A DNA stretch of 16,740 nt. Source: DATJHM01 sp035493895 (lineage in GTDB: Bacteria > Chloroflexota > Ktedonobacteria > Ktedonobacterales > Ktedonobacteraceae). Both the position numbers and the translations under genes were made by a program. The notes below the pieces were generated by a model. The model made no database searches. It was given only the letters and a program-made list of their open reading frames with translations, and was not told where the DNA came from. Each line of letters begins with the position of its first letter. Position 1 is the stretch's first letter. The stretch covers positions 1-16,740 of the forward strand of contig DATJHM010000284.1 in assembly GCA_035493895.1 (NCBI GenBank), written 5' to 3'. Below are positions 6,315-14,828 of the stretch, piece after piece.

Positions 6315-7981
6315 CACATCCAATCCAAGCTTTGACTCCAGACGATTTACCTCGCGTAGCCTCGGAAGCTCAAGCGGAGGCGAACAGCTTTGAGCATACC
6401 ATCCATGTCTGCACGGCCGCAGGATGTTTATCGCAACGCAGCGATCAGGTGAAACAAAATCTGGAACGCGAAATTCACGCCCATGGCATACCACATTGCC
6501 GCGTCAAAGGCGTTGGCTGTATGGGACTTTGTAGCGCAGGACCACTCGTCTCGCTGCGTCCCGAGAAGACGCTCTATCAGAAAGTACAGCCGGAAGACGC
6601 TGGCGCGATCATTGAACATCTGAATAAGGCCCCGGTCGCTCGCCTCGAATGCGAGACGGATCGCCCATTTTTTACGCAGCAAACGCGCATCGTGCTGGCA
6701 AATTCGGGCGAGATCGATCCCGAACGCCTGGAAGATTCGATCGCGGTCGGAGGCTATCAACAACTGGCCCACGTCTTAACTGATCTGAGCCCCAATCAGG
6801 TGATTGAGCAGATTATGCACAGTGGACTTCGTGGTCGAGGTGGCGCTGGCTATCCAACTGGCTTAAAATGGAGTACCGTCGCAAAGGCAAGAGGTGAGCG
6901 CAAATACGTCATCTGCAACGCCGACGAGGGCGATCCGGGCGCATTTATGGATCGCAGCGTGCTTGAAAGCGATCCCCATCGCGTCCTGGAAGGGATGACG
7001 ATAGCCGCCTATAGCATCGGTGCCAGCGAAGGATATATTTACATCCGCGCTGAGTATCCCCTGGCGATTAAACGCCTGCAAACGGCCATCAGACAGGCCG
7101 AGCGAGCGCAATTGCTGGGCAGGAATATCCTGGGTACCGCCTTCAACTTCCACGTCCATATGCGCTTAGGCGCTGGGGCCTATGTCTGCGGCGAAGAGAC
7201 CGCCCTGATTGCCAGCATTGAAGGCAAGCGCGGACAGCCTCGCCCACGCCCGCCCTATCCAGCTGAGAGTGGTCTCTGGCACTCCCCAACCCTGATCAAT
7301 AATGTGGAGACCTACGCCAATATCGCGCCGATCCTTGCACATGGTCCCGATTGGTTTGCGGGCATTGGCACGGAACGCAGCAAGGGCACGAAAGTCTTCG
7401 CGCTCGCGGGCAAGATCGTCAATACCGGTCTGATCGAGGTGCCCATGGGCACACCTTTGCACACCATCATTCAGGATATCGGCGAAGGCATTCCCGATGG
7501 TCAGCGCTGCAAGGCCGTGCAGACTGGTGGCCCAAGCGGCGGCTGCATTCCAGCGGACTACCTGGATACCCCCGTCGATTACGAGTCGCTCAATGCGATG
7601 GGCTCGATCATGGGCTCGGGCGGCATGATCGTTATGGATGAACACTCCTGTATGGTGGATGTGGCCCGCTTTTTCATGGAATTCAGTATGTCGGAGTCGT
7701 GCGGCAAATGTCTCCCATGCAGAATGGGCACGACCGAGATGTACGAACTGCTCACGCGCATCGTGAAGGGACACGCGAGTCTCGCTGATCTAACGCTCTT
7801 ACAGGAATTGTGCGAAACGGTGAAGCAGACCAGCCTGTGTGGTCTCGGACAGGCCGCGCCCAATCCACTCTTGAGCACCATGAAGTACTTCAATGACGAG
7901 TATCTGGCACACATTATCAGGCATACGTGTCCAGCTGGCCTCTGTCATTTTGCGGAAACGGAACAGGAAGCGCAGGTATAA
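6311..7981 (+). CDS. hoxF: Bidirectional hydrogenase diaphorase subunit HoxF (NADH/FMN site)
   Basis: This 556-residue protein is the NAD(H)-oxidising/reducing subunit. Its N-terminal thioredoxin-like domain (about 30-105) has [2Fe-2S] ligands C34, C39, C70 and C74, as in cyanobacterial HoxF and unlike plain NuoF. The NuoF core follows: the flavin/NADH glycine-rich GLRGRGGAGYPTGLKW (172-187), CNADEGDPGAFMDR (202-215), the INNVET motif (329-334), and [4Fe-4S] ligands in ESCGKCLPCRMGT (C464, C467, C470) with C510. GGAG stands 6 nt before the ATG. The C-terminus carries an extra C540-x4-C545 pair of unknown role. It couples translationally to hoxE (ATGA overlap). Confidence 0.93.
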   Translation: MTHPIQALTPDDLPRVASEAQAEANSFEHTIHVCTAAGCLSQRSDQVKQNLEREIHAHGIPHCRVKGVGCMGLCSAGPLVSLRPEKTLYQKVQPEDAGAIIEHLNKAPVARLECETDRPFFTQQTRIVLANSGEIDPERLEDSIAVGGYQQLAHVLTDLSPNQVIEQIMHSGLRGRGGAGYPTGLKWSTVAKARGERKYVICNADEGDPGAFMDRSVLESDPHRVLEGMTIAAYSIGASEGYIYIRAEYPLAIKRLQTAIRQAERAQLLGRNILGTAFNFHVHMRLGAGAYVCGEETALIASIEGKRGQPRPRPPYPAESGLWHSPTLINNVETYANIAPILAHGPDWFAGIGTERSKGTKVFALAGKIVNTGLIEVPMGTPLHTIIQDIGEGIPDGQRCKAVQTGGPSGGCIPADYLDTPVDYESLNAMGSIMGSGGMIVMDEHSCMVDVARFFMEFSMSESCGKCLPCRMGTTEMYELLTRIVKGHASLADLTLLQELCETVKQTSLCGLGQAAPNPLLSTMKYFNDEYLAHIIRHTCPAGLCHFAETEQEAQV

Positions 7982-7983
7982 TC

Positions 7984-8700
7984 ATGCAAGAACGCGTAAA
8001 AACCCTCGTCATCGATGGCCGGGATATCAGCGCACGCGAAAACCAGTCGATTCTGGAGGTCGCGCAGGAGGAGGACATCTTCATTCCTACGCTGTGCCAT
8101 CTGGAAGGGCTCTCCGAAGTTGGCGCGTGCCGCCTCTGTCAGGTTGAAGTGAAGGGTATCAACAAGCTGCTTCCTGCGTGCGTGACCAGAGTTGAAGAGG
8201 GCATGAATATAACGACTCGCTCCGAGCGGCTCGATCGCTATCGCCGCTCGCTGCTCGAACTCTTCTTCGCCGAAGGCAACCACGTCTGTTCGGTCTGCGT
8301 TGCCAATGGGCATTGCGAATTGCAAACGCTCGCCCAGCGTCTGGGGATGGATCACGTGCGCGTTCCCTATCTCTCTCCGCGCCGCCAGGTTGATGCATCG
8401 CACGCGCGTTTCCTTTTCGATCCCAATCGCTGTATCCTTTGCACACGCTGCGTGCGCGTCTGCGACGAAATCGAGGGCGCACACACCTGGGATATCAAGG
8501 GACGCGGCGTTGCCAGCCGTATTATTGCCGATATGGACGAGCCGTGGGGCGAAGCCACCTCATGCACCAGTTGCGGAAAATGCGTCCAGGTCTGTCCCAC
8601 GGGGGCCCTGGTCGAAAAAGGACGCTCGGTGGCAGAGTCCGTCAAACATCCAGGCTTTTTGCCCTACTTGAAGAGAATGCGAGGCAACACACATGAATGA
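7984..8700 (+). CDS. hoxU: Bidirectional hydrogenase diaphorase subunit HoxU
   Basis: This 238-residue protein is homologous to the N-terminal part of NuoG and wires electrons between HoxF and HoxY. The cluster ligands are complete: [2Fe-2S] C38, C49, C52, C66; the His-ligated cluster H100, C102, C105, C111 (GNHVCSVCVANGHCELQ); and two ferredoxin-type [4Fe-4S] sets C150/C153/C156/C160 and C194/C197/C200/C204. The start at 7984, 2 nt after the hoxF stop, is preferred over an upstream in-frame ATG at 7927 because the family begins with this VKTLVIDGRD-type sequence and GCAGG lies upstream. The end overlaps hoxY by 8 nt. Confidence 0.92.
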   Translation: MQERVKTLVIDGRDISARENQSILEVAQEEDIFIPTLCHLEGLSEVGACRLCQVEVKGINKLLPACVTRVEEGMNITTRSERLDRYRRSLLELFFAEGNHVCSVCVANGHCELQTLAQRLGMDHVRVPYLSPRRQVDASHARFLFDPNRCILCTRCVRVCDEIEGAHTWDIKGRGVASRIIADMDEPWGEATSCTSCGKCVQVCPTGALVEKGRSVAESVKHPGFLPYLKRMRGNTHE

Positions 8701-9223
8701 GCAATTTGCCAGGAAAGTCTCGGTCGCCACGGTCTGGTTGGACGGTTGCTCGGGCTGTCACATGTCCTTGCTCGATATAGATGAACGCCTGATCGCACTG
8801 GCTGAGCACATCGAGATTGTCTATAGTCCGCTGGTGGATACGAAAATCTTTCCCGAGCAGGTCGACCTGACGCTTGTGGAAGGCTCTGTCAGCAGCGAGG
8901 ATGACCTGGAAAAGATCAAGACTATTCGCAAGCATACGCGTATCCTCATCGCGATGGGAGATTGTGCGGTCACCGGGAACGTTCCCTCTATGCGCAATCC
9001 TTTCGGTCGTGAGAAGATTCTGCAACACATCTACCTGCCGCACGCGCCTCGCGAGATCGTCCCGCCCCTGCTCGCGCGTGTGCTCCCGGTGCATCAGGTG
9101 GTCGCGGTCGATGCCTTTCTGCCAGGCTGTCCCCCGCCCGCCGATGCGCTCTACTTTGCCCTGACCGAACTGCTCGCCGGGCGCATGCCCGAGATGAGCC
9201 AGTATACCCGCTTTGGAAAGTGA
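8693..9223 (+). CDS. hoxY: [NiFe]-hydrogenase small subunit HoxY
   Basis: This 176-residue small subunit carries the single [4Fe-4S] cluster closest to the NiFe site. Four cysteines are in the expected places: C19 and C22 (DGCSGCHMS), C91 (MGDCAVTGNVPSMRN) and C146 (PGCPPPAD). It has no Tat signal and no medial or distal cluster domain, as expected for a cytoplasmic group 3d enzyme. GAGG is 8 nt before ATG. It overlaps hoxU by 8 nt and ends 7 nt before hoxH. Confidence 0.92.
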   Translation: MNEQFARKVSVATVWLDGCSGCHMSLLDIDERLIALAEHIEIVYSPLVDTKIFPEQVDLTLVEGSVSSEDDLEKIKTIRKHTRILIAMGDCAVTGNVPSMRNPFGREKILQHIYLPHAPREIVPPLLARVLPVHQVVAVDAFLPGCPPPADALYFALTELLAGRMPEMSQYTRFGK

Positions 9224-9230
9224 GAAGACC

Positions 9231-10652
9231 ATGTCGCAACGCATTATGATCGATCCGGTGACGCGCATTGAAGGGCATGCCAGAATCACTGTCCAATTGA
9301 ACGAGGCAGGACAGGTAGAGGATGCGCATTTTCATGTGACACAGGTGCGCGGCTTTGAAAAGTTCTGCGAGGGACGTCCATTTACGGAGATGCCCTCGCT
9401 GATGGCGCGCATCTGTGGAATCTGCCCGGTAAGCCATCTCATTGCCTCAAGCAAGGCGTGTGACGCGCTGTTGGCGGTAAGCATCCCGCCCACGGCGGTC
9501 AATCTGCGCCGACTGATGAATCTGGCCCAGATTATGCAGTCCCATGCCCTCAGTTTCTTCTACCTGTCGGCTCCAGATCTGCTCCTGGGCATGGACGCAG
9601 ACCCGGCGGTGCGCAACATCTTCGGCATTCTGGCCCAGCATCCCCAGATGGCACGGGACGGTATCCGCCTGCGCTCGATCGGGCAACAAATCATCGAGCT
9701 GTTAGGGGGAAAACGTATTCATCCAGCCTGGATCGTCCCCGGTGGCGTCAGCGAGCCGTTAACGCAGGAGAAACGCGAGCAGATGCTGGCGATGCTGCCG
9801 GAGGCGCGCGAGATCACCTTGCGAGCGCTATCGTGGTTCAAAGAGATATTGCCGCAGTATCGAGAAGAAATCGCCAGCTTTGCGAATTTCCCCTCGCTCT
9901 TCATGGCGCTGACCAACGCGGACCACGAGCTCGAGCACTATGACGGCACATGGCGCATCGTCGATTCGGATGGACGCATCATCGCAGACCAGCTTGATCC
10001 ACAACACTATCAGGAATATATTGAGGAGCAGACAGAGAACTGGACCTATCTCAAATCGCCCTTCTACAAGCCGCTGGGCAAGAAAGAGGGCATGTATCGC
10101 GTCGGCCCCCTGGCACGCCTCCTGGTTAGTGAAAGCTGTGGCACACCCGAAGCGGACCGCGAACGCGAAGAGTTGCTGGCTACTTACAAAGACGTCCATA
10201 CCGGCTCTTTCTTCTATCATTACGCACGGCTCATCGAGATTCTGTACGCCAGCGAGCGTATGGAGATGATCTTGCGTGACCCGGATATTCTCAATCCGCG
10301 TGTGCGCGCGCATGCTGCCCCCAACCGGCTGGAAGGCATCGGCGTTGCCGAAGCGCCGCGTGGCACCTTAATCCATCACTATACCATTGACGAGCAAGGT
10401 CTGATCCGTTCGGCGAATCTGATTATCGCCACCGGACATAATAATCTCGCGATGAATCGCGGCGTGTTGCAGGTGGCCCAACGTTTTATCAAAAACGCCC
10501 GCGTCACCGATGGGGCGCTCAATCGCCTGGAGGCAGTGATACGCGCCTTTGATCCCTGCCTGAGTTGTTCGACGCATGCGCTGGGTGAGATGCCCATGTA
10601 TGTCCAGGTTCTTGATAGGGCGGGAAGTGTGGTCGATGAGCGTATTCGCTAG
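9231..10652 (+). CDS. hoxH: [NiFe]-hydrogenase large subunit HoxH
   Basis: This 473-residue catalytic subunit reversibly oxidises H2. It shows the L1 signature RICGICPVSH (ligands C62, C65), RIEGHA near the N-terminus, and the L2 signature DPCLSCSTH (C443, C446). Cleavage after His449 would release a 24-residue C-terminal peptide beginning ALGEMP, so the precursor needs a specific protease, which is the next gene. I chose ATG at 9231 over an in-frame TTG at 9213 because GAGAAG lies just before it and the family starts at this point. The stop lies inside the protease gene. Confidence 0.94.
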   Translation: MSQRIMIDPVTRIEGHARITVQLNEAGQVEDAHFHVTQVRGFEKFCEGRPFTEMPSLMARICGICPVSHLIASSKACDALLAVSIPPTAVNLRRLMNLAQIMQSHALSFFYLSAPDLLLGMDADPAVRNIFGILAQHPQMARDGIRLRSIGQQIIELLGGKRIHPAWIVPGGVSEPLTQEKREQMLAMLPEAREITLRALSWFKEILPQYREEIASFANFPSLFMALTNADHELEHYDGTWRIVDSDGRIIADQLDPQHYQEYIEEQTENWTYLKSPFYKPLGKKEGMYRVGPLARLLVSESCGTPEADREREELLATYKDVHTGSFFYHYARLIEILYASERMEMILRDPDILNPRVRAHAAPNRLEGIGVAEAPRGTLIHHYTIDEQGLIRSANLIIATGHNNLAMNRGVLQVAQRFIKNARVTDGALNRLEAVIRAFDPCLSCSTHALGEMPMYVQVLDRAGSVVDERIR

Positions 10653-11103
10653 TGGTAGTGGACGCACACTGATTATTGGCATCGGCAACCCGTTGCGCGG
10701 CGATGATGGGCTGGGCTGGGCCGTTGCGGAACAGCTCGCGCAGGACGGCGATATGGCCTGCGAGATCCGCACTGTGCACCAGCTCACGCCAGAGCTGGCG
10801 CAGTGGGTTGCGTTCGCCGATCGGGTCATCATGATCGACGCCAGCTGTGAGGGCGTACCCGGCGAATTGCGCGTATACCAGCTCGCTCTTAGCGGACACC
10901 CTGTCAGCAGAGGCACACATGCGACCACGCCCGAAGAACTTATCATCCTTGCAGAGTACCTCTATGGCCGATGCGCGCCAGTCACGATAGTGACCATGAC
11001 TGGCGCGGATTTCTCCATCGGGGAGCGACTCTCGCCAACCCTCGCCTCCAAAATCTGCCAGATTGGCGAAGTGGTACGACAGTTATACACCAATGTCACG
11101 TAA
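10636..11103 (+). CDS. hoxW: Hydrogenase maturation protease, HoxW/HyaD family
   Basis: This 155-residue peptidase of the HybD/HyaD (M52) family trims the C-terminus of the nickel-loaded large subunit. It shows the N-terminal GIGNPLRGDDGLG (15-27), with acidic nickel-sensing residues, then D68 in VIMIDAS and H95 in RGTHATTPEE. These are the three positions that bind the metal in the family. ATG 10636 overlaps the end of hoxH by 17 nt, implying coupled translation and hence HoxH as its substrate. An upstream in-frame ATG at 10576 would add 20 residues read entirely inside hoxH and is unlikely. GGGAAG precedes the start. Confidence 0.88.
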   Translation: MSVFASGSGRTLIIGIGNPLRGDDGLGWAVAEQLAQDGDMACEIRTVHQLTPELAQWVAFADRVIMIDASCEGVPGELRVYQLALSGHPVSRGTHATTPEELIILAEYLYGRCAPVTIVTMTGADFSIGERLSPTLASKICQIGEVVRQLYTNVT

Positions 11104-11116
11104 ATCAGGCGAATCC

Positions 11117-11224
11117 CCGATCAATCCCGTAGCGTCGCCGCTTGTCTGCGACCGGGTCGATGACGAGCATCTCCGATCAATCCCGTAGCGTCGCCGCTTG
11201 TCTGCGACCGGGTCGATGACGAGC
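11117..11224. repeat. Two-copy direct tandem repeat, period 56 bp
   Basis: A 52-bp unit occurs at 11117-11168 and again at 11173-11224 without a visible difference, separated by 4 bp (ATCT). Each unit contains a small hairpin GTCGC-9 nt-GCGAC. It starts 14 bp after the hoxW stop and does not encode an evident protein. Confidence 0.85.
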
Positions 11225-11260
11225 GCCAATGAATACGCATCAACCTAAGGGGCGACATGG

Positions 11261-11414
11261 CCGGTGGGGGCCGTGGACCGGCATAAAGCCCGGTCCCTAC
11301 CTCTGCCTTTCTTCGAGGATTAGGACCATCGGTGCACCCTTGCCAAAGACGAGACGAGCCGCAAAACACCACAGGTAGGGACCGGGCTTTATGCCGGTCC
11401 ACGGCCCCCACCGG
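11261..11414. repeat. Perfect 42-bp inverted repeat with 70-bp spacer
   Basis: The arms 11261-11302 and 11373-11414 are perfect reverse complements. Each arm has an inner GGGACCGGGCTTTATGCC-type core and a GC-rich outer part. The 70-bp spacer is too small for a transposase. It may be a non-autonomous mobile or repetitive extragenic element, and as RNA it would fold into a very stable hairpin between the converging hox and methyltransferase genes. A related half-copy lies at 14805-14828. Confidence 0.85.
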
Positions 11415-11419
11415 CTCTC

Positions 11420-12070
11420 TCACTTCACCGCATGTAACACAATAAACGGCATCATAAACCGCTTGAGCGCGCGCCGCTGCTCGATCTTGAATCCGGTCTC
11501 GAGCACGGTCTTTTCGGTCTCGCGATTCCAATGGCAATTGCCCAGCAGCCGCCGTGTCATGGGTGTGATGATATTCTGCACGCTTGCCATAACAGCCCCC
11601 TGCGCGCGCACATGCTCGATCATCAGCAGCGCGCCACCCGGCTTGAGCACGCGCCACACTTCGCTGAGCCCACGTACTGGATCGCTGACAGAGCAAAAGA
11701 CCAGCGTGGCAACAACACTATCAAAACTCTCATCGGCGAAGGGCAGGTTTTCCGCCGCCGCCTGTATAAGATTGATCGGCACACGCGCTTGCACCGCTCG
11801 CTCGCGTGCATAACGCAACATAACGCTATCAGGCTCAATTGCTTCTACGCGCTCGATCATACCAGGCTCGTAAAAAGCGAAGTTAAGCCCGTTGCCAGGT
11901 CCGACTTCCAGCACATGCCCCCGCGCTTCCCCCGTCACTTCTCTGCGCAGGGGATTCATGATGTTGTCTCCCCTTTCACTACGCGACGTGCGCTCGTAAT
12001 ACCTGGCAAAGAAACGGTGCGTGGTGTGGCCGTTCTGTGCAGGCGTGGTCGTTTCGGGCTGCTGGCTCAT
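11420..12070 (-). CDS. Class I SAM-dependent methyltransferase, UbiE/METTL7-like
   Basis: This 216-residue protein has a Rossmann-fold methyltransferase core. Motif I is VLEVGPGNGLN (53-63), an acidic residue ends strand 2 (AIEPD, 77-81), AAAENLPFADESFDSVV (104-120) covers motif II, and VLKPGGALLMIEH (141-153) is the post-core motif. The tail with GNCHWNRETEKTVLETGF resembles METTL7-type and UbiE-related enzymes. The substrate is unknown; thiols or lipids are possible from the METTL7 resemblance. GGAG is 5 nt before ATG 12070. The stop abuts the inverted repeat, which may end its transcript. Confidence 0.8.
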   Translation of the reverse strand: MSQQPETTTPAQNGHTTHRFFARYYERTSRSERGDNIMNPLRREVTGEARGHVLEVGPGNGLNFAFYEPGMIERVEAIEPDSVMLRYARERAVQARVPINLIQAAAENLPFADESFDSVVATLVFCSVSDPVRGLSEVWRVLKPGGALLMIEHVRAQGAVMASVQNIITPMTRRLLGNCHWNRETEKTVLETGFKIEQRRALKRFMMPFIVLHAVK

Positions 12071-12209
12071 AGTTGCTCCATCTCGCTTCCTCCATACTGC
12101 ATAAAAGACGTGCTCTGCTACCCATCATTATAGCGAATCGTTGCCAGCAGTGCTCTATTGAGACAGGGCCAAAAGCGGTTCGGACTCTTCTATCATCCTT
12201 GCAAGCATA

Positions 12210-13250
12210 TTAAGGGGTAGAGAGACGCTGATACGTCATCCAGAGATCGTGAAAACCAAGGTGAGGCCAGAAGCGGCTGGCTCGCGGATTGTCCGGGTTA
12301 TACCAGAGAACAACCGCACGCATCTGTGCATCACGCTGGCGAAAGAGCGTCAATGCGGCATCGACCAGAAGACGACCGATGCCCAGCCCTTGCAATCCCG
12401 GTCTGACGCTGACATTATCCAGGCAACCATAGCGCCCCGGTGGGGTAAAACCGGGAGCCTCATCCCATTCCACCGTAATCAAGACATTCTCTGCCATGCC
12501 TACCACGCCCTCAAGCGGGTGTTCAGCCACCAGAATAAAAAGATCTCCGCCTTGCTCCTGACCCTCCTGCCAGTATTGCTGCAATTTGTGCGCGAATCCC
12601 CGCATCGCGACCTCGCTGACGCGGGAGCACGGCACGGTGTTCGCATGCACCTCCATTTCGGCCAGAAAAAGCGCCAGAAGCTGCTCTTCATCCGCAGGAA
12701 CTGCAAGACGAATGGTCACTGCCTCCCTCAAACTATGAACTGGCTGCTCTAATGGCACAGGTGAACGAATAGCACAGACACTATCCAGGAGAAATCCTTG
12801 CGCCAGGAGAAATGGCTCTAACCAGCGATCGCAGGCAGGCCAGCGCAGAAGATCTCCGGTCGTCTTCCGTTCACGCCACCACGTAGAGAGAAAGTGGCAC
12901 ACCGCACTCACCACGAACGCGACATCCGCATCGTCTGGATCAGGGAGCACAAACGCTTCGGCAATTCCATTGCAAGGCGTGAGAAAGGCATGGAGAACAC
13001 TGGTTGGAGCAAGGTTCCAGCACGCAGGCGCGATATAAGCGCGCACGCGCTGGCGATCATCCAGGGCCACAAACGCCGACTGCTCATGTTGCCTTTGCCC
13101 TCGCACGATCTGCTCAATCTGCTCTGCGCTACGCGGCGGATACAATAACGGGTCCTGAGCATAATGTCGCCTGTCCTGCGCCTGCCAGAGAGCGACAATC
13201 GCCGAAAGATCGTCCTCGGAAGCCGGGAAGAGGGCGATATGGGCATGCAT
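12210..13250 (-). CDS. GNAT acetyltransferase with two GNAT-like halves
   Basis: This 346-residue protein seems to be made of two GNAT folds. The N-terminal half (about 5-165) is degenerate: I see no clear acetyl-CoA loop. The C-terminal half (about 177-343) has the acetyl-CoA loop in VRPGLQGLGIGRLLVD (Q287 to G292) and a PDNPRASRFWPHLGF stretch typical of the last GNAT strand and helix. It probably acetylates a small molecule or protein amine; the substrate cannot be read from sequence. ATG 13250 is chosen over ATG 13256 because AGGAG then lies 8 nt away instead of 2. No partner gene is evident. Confidence 0.75.
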   Translation of the reverse strand: MHAHIALFPASEDDLSAIVALWQAQDRRHYAQDPLLYPPRSAEQIEQIVRGQRQHEQSAFVALDDRQRVRAYIAPACWNLAPTSVLHAFLTPCNGIAEAFVLPDPDDADVAFVVSAVCHFLSTWWRERKTTGDLLRWPACDRWLEPFLLAQGFLLDSVCAIRSPVPLEQPVHSLREAVTIRLAVPADEEQLLALFLAEMEVHANTVPCSRVSEVAMRGFAHKLQQYWQEGQEQGGDLFILVAEHPLEGVVGMAENVLITVEWDEAPGFTPPGRYGCLDNVSVRPGLQGLGIGRLLVDAALTLFRQRDAQMRAVVLWYNPDNPRASRFWPHLGFHDLWMTYQRLSTP

Positions 13251-13356
13251 AAGCATTTCTCCTCTTATTTGCCTGTACTTCTTCCATTATTTCGCATCTC
13301 GCCTTGCTACTGGCAAACAGAGTATATCTCTTCTGCCTGCACACAAAAAGCCCGGC

Positions 13357-14082
13357 TCAGAGAAGCTGCGTGCAAAACTCGCTGACGTAGTGCTGAAATA
13401 AGGCCATCGCTTCAATGCACGCCCAGCTCGTCCGTGTCAGTTCCTCGCGCCTCTTCTCCACAGCGGCAATGGCTCTTTCTGGCCGACCCGCCTCCATCTC
13501 GTCCAGCACCGAGTGGATGACGGTAAAGTCATAACCTGCATCTCTGAGCAGGACGACCATACGCAGACGGCGCATCTGCGGCTCGTCATAGAGACGATAG
13601 TGGCTACTCTGATCGCGTAGGGGACGCAAAAGTCCCTGCTGTTCCCAGAAATGCAGCGCGGAGACGCGTACTCCGACCTGCCTGGCCGCCTCGCCCACGC
13701 GAAATCGCTGTGCATGGTACGTAGTAACCAGAGGAGAGGCTTGCGCGGCCAATGTGCTCAGGGCGGTCAACGTCTGCTCCACCTGAAGACGTTTGCTGGC
13801 GAGTTCCGCATGGCGCTCGTCGATGGTCGCGAGCGCGCTCGATAGTTTGCCCTGGTGAACGGCCTGCATGATCACCAGCGTCCGCTGCCAACCATAGCCA
13901 CGGCCCATGCTTTTCGCGGTTTTGAGCGCAACCAGATGCCTCTGTGTGTAGAGGCGATAGCCTCCTGGACTACGCTCGGCCGGTGGGATAAAACCGCTGG
14001 CTTCGTAATTGCGCACCTGCTGGACACTCATTTTCCCTGCCCGGGCCAGATCGATGGTGCGTAAATAGTCGCGAAGTGTCAT
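13357..14082 (-). CDS. Tandem MerR-type transcriptional regulator (TioE-like)
   Basis: This 241-residue protein carries two MerR winged-helix domains in one chain. The first (about 8-75) contains KMSVQQVRNYEASGFIPP and SPGGYRLYT. The second (about 125-195) contains FRVGEAARQVGVRVSALHFW and a SHYRLYDEPQMRRL wing. A helical linker (about 80-118) lies between them, and the C-terminal 45 residues look helical. Ordinary MerR proteins have one HTH and dimerise; this layout resembles TioE-family regulators, where one chain may read both half-sites. No metal-binding Cys cluster typical of MerR/CueR is visible, so the inducer is unknown. GAGAG about 6 nt before ATG lies inside an inverted repeat. It is divergent from the multicopper oxidase. 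Confidence 0.8.
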   Translation of the reverse strand: MTLRDYLRTIDLARAGKMSVQQVRNYEASGFIPPAERSPGGYRLYTQRHLVALKTAKSMGRGYGWQRTLVIMQAVHQGKLSSALATIDERHAELASKRLQVEQTLTALSTLAAQASPLVTTYHAQRFRVGEAARQVGVRVSALHFWEQQGLLRPLRDQSSHYRLYDEPQMRRLRMVVLLRDAGYDFTVIHSVLDEMEAGRPERAIAAVEKRREELTRTSWACIEAMALFQHYVSEFCTQLL

Positions 14083-14088
14083 GTAAAA

Positions 14089-14218
14089 CTCTCAAGCGCT
14101 ATGAGAGGCTTGCCTCTTTCTGCTTTTCTTCTTTTATACCAGGGTGCCCTCTCAACGCCCCTTTGATCTCTGCCTATTTTCTGCTGATCTGGGCCTCCAA
14201 CTCTCACGATCACTCTCA
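14089..14218. promoter_or_regulatory. Repeated CTCTCA motifs upstream of the tandem-MerR gene
   Basis: CTCTCA occurs at 14089, 14149, 14201 and 14213, and inverted (TGAGAG) at 14102. The pair 14089-14094/14102-14107 forms an inverted repeat covering the likely ribosome-binding site. A TATAAA -10-like box for the minus strand lies at about 14133-14138. They may be autoregulatory operators. Confidence 0.3.
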
Positions 14219-14804
14219 CCTTTCTTCCACCTGAGCCACTCTGTGTAGCTGATAGGTGTTCCCAGGGAAGAGTGGTGGCAGTGACAGGTACAGGCACCTG
14301 TAATACTCGCCAATGAGCGCGAAATTTGGTACCTGGTACATATGCAATCAAGGGGATCAGAGTTCAAACAAATACATCCAGTCTGTGAAGGTTTCGGCAT
14401 GCTCGTGCTCTTTCTTAAATTCTGGTTGACGACATTTAGAGGTAAGAAGAAGTCCCATACGCTCTTCTGTGCATGGTGTATTGGCTACAGCTGTCCCGCA
14501 ACGGAGAAGGATGGAAGAAAGCCTGGGAAAATGAAGAGAAAAAAGGACCATGATCGATACTTCTCATTGTACTATCACGACCAAGTATACACTATTTTTC
14601 TACTGTTTGGGGTACTCACGCTCTTTCAGCACGAAAAAGCCTGGAAATTCATCCTCTGCACCCCTACCCAGAAGGACTAGTACTTGAGGTGACAGGGCTA
14701 TGGCGATTTCGACACTGATATTTGGCCTTTTGTACTATCATAGATAGTAGAGTTGTCTTCTGGTGGCACTACTGGCAATGGCGATTTCGTGCGCACACAC
14801 ATTT

Positions 14805-14828
14805 CAGGTAGGGGCGGGACTTTATGCC
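14805..14828 (+). repeat. Degenerate copy of the 11261-11414 repeat arm
   Basis: Twenty-one of 24 positions match the right arm at 11372-11395; the shared part ends in CTTTATGCC. It lies 33 nt upstream of the multicopper oxidase start codon, within its probable 5' leader, with no opposing arm nearby. Confidence 0.6.

Noticed and set aside
7166..7774. 202-codon minus frame inside hoxF
   Set aside because: Antisense shadow of a gene with complete conserved motifs.
11117..11224. CRISPR array
   Set aside because: Only two units of 52 bp with a 4-bp linker, no spacers and no cas genes.
14342..14680. 112-codon plus frame in the intergenic region
   Set aside because: No Shine-Dalgarno, odd Lys/Phe/Cys-rich composition, no recognisable motif; it overlaps likely regulatory repeats.
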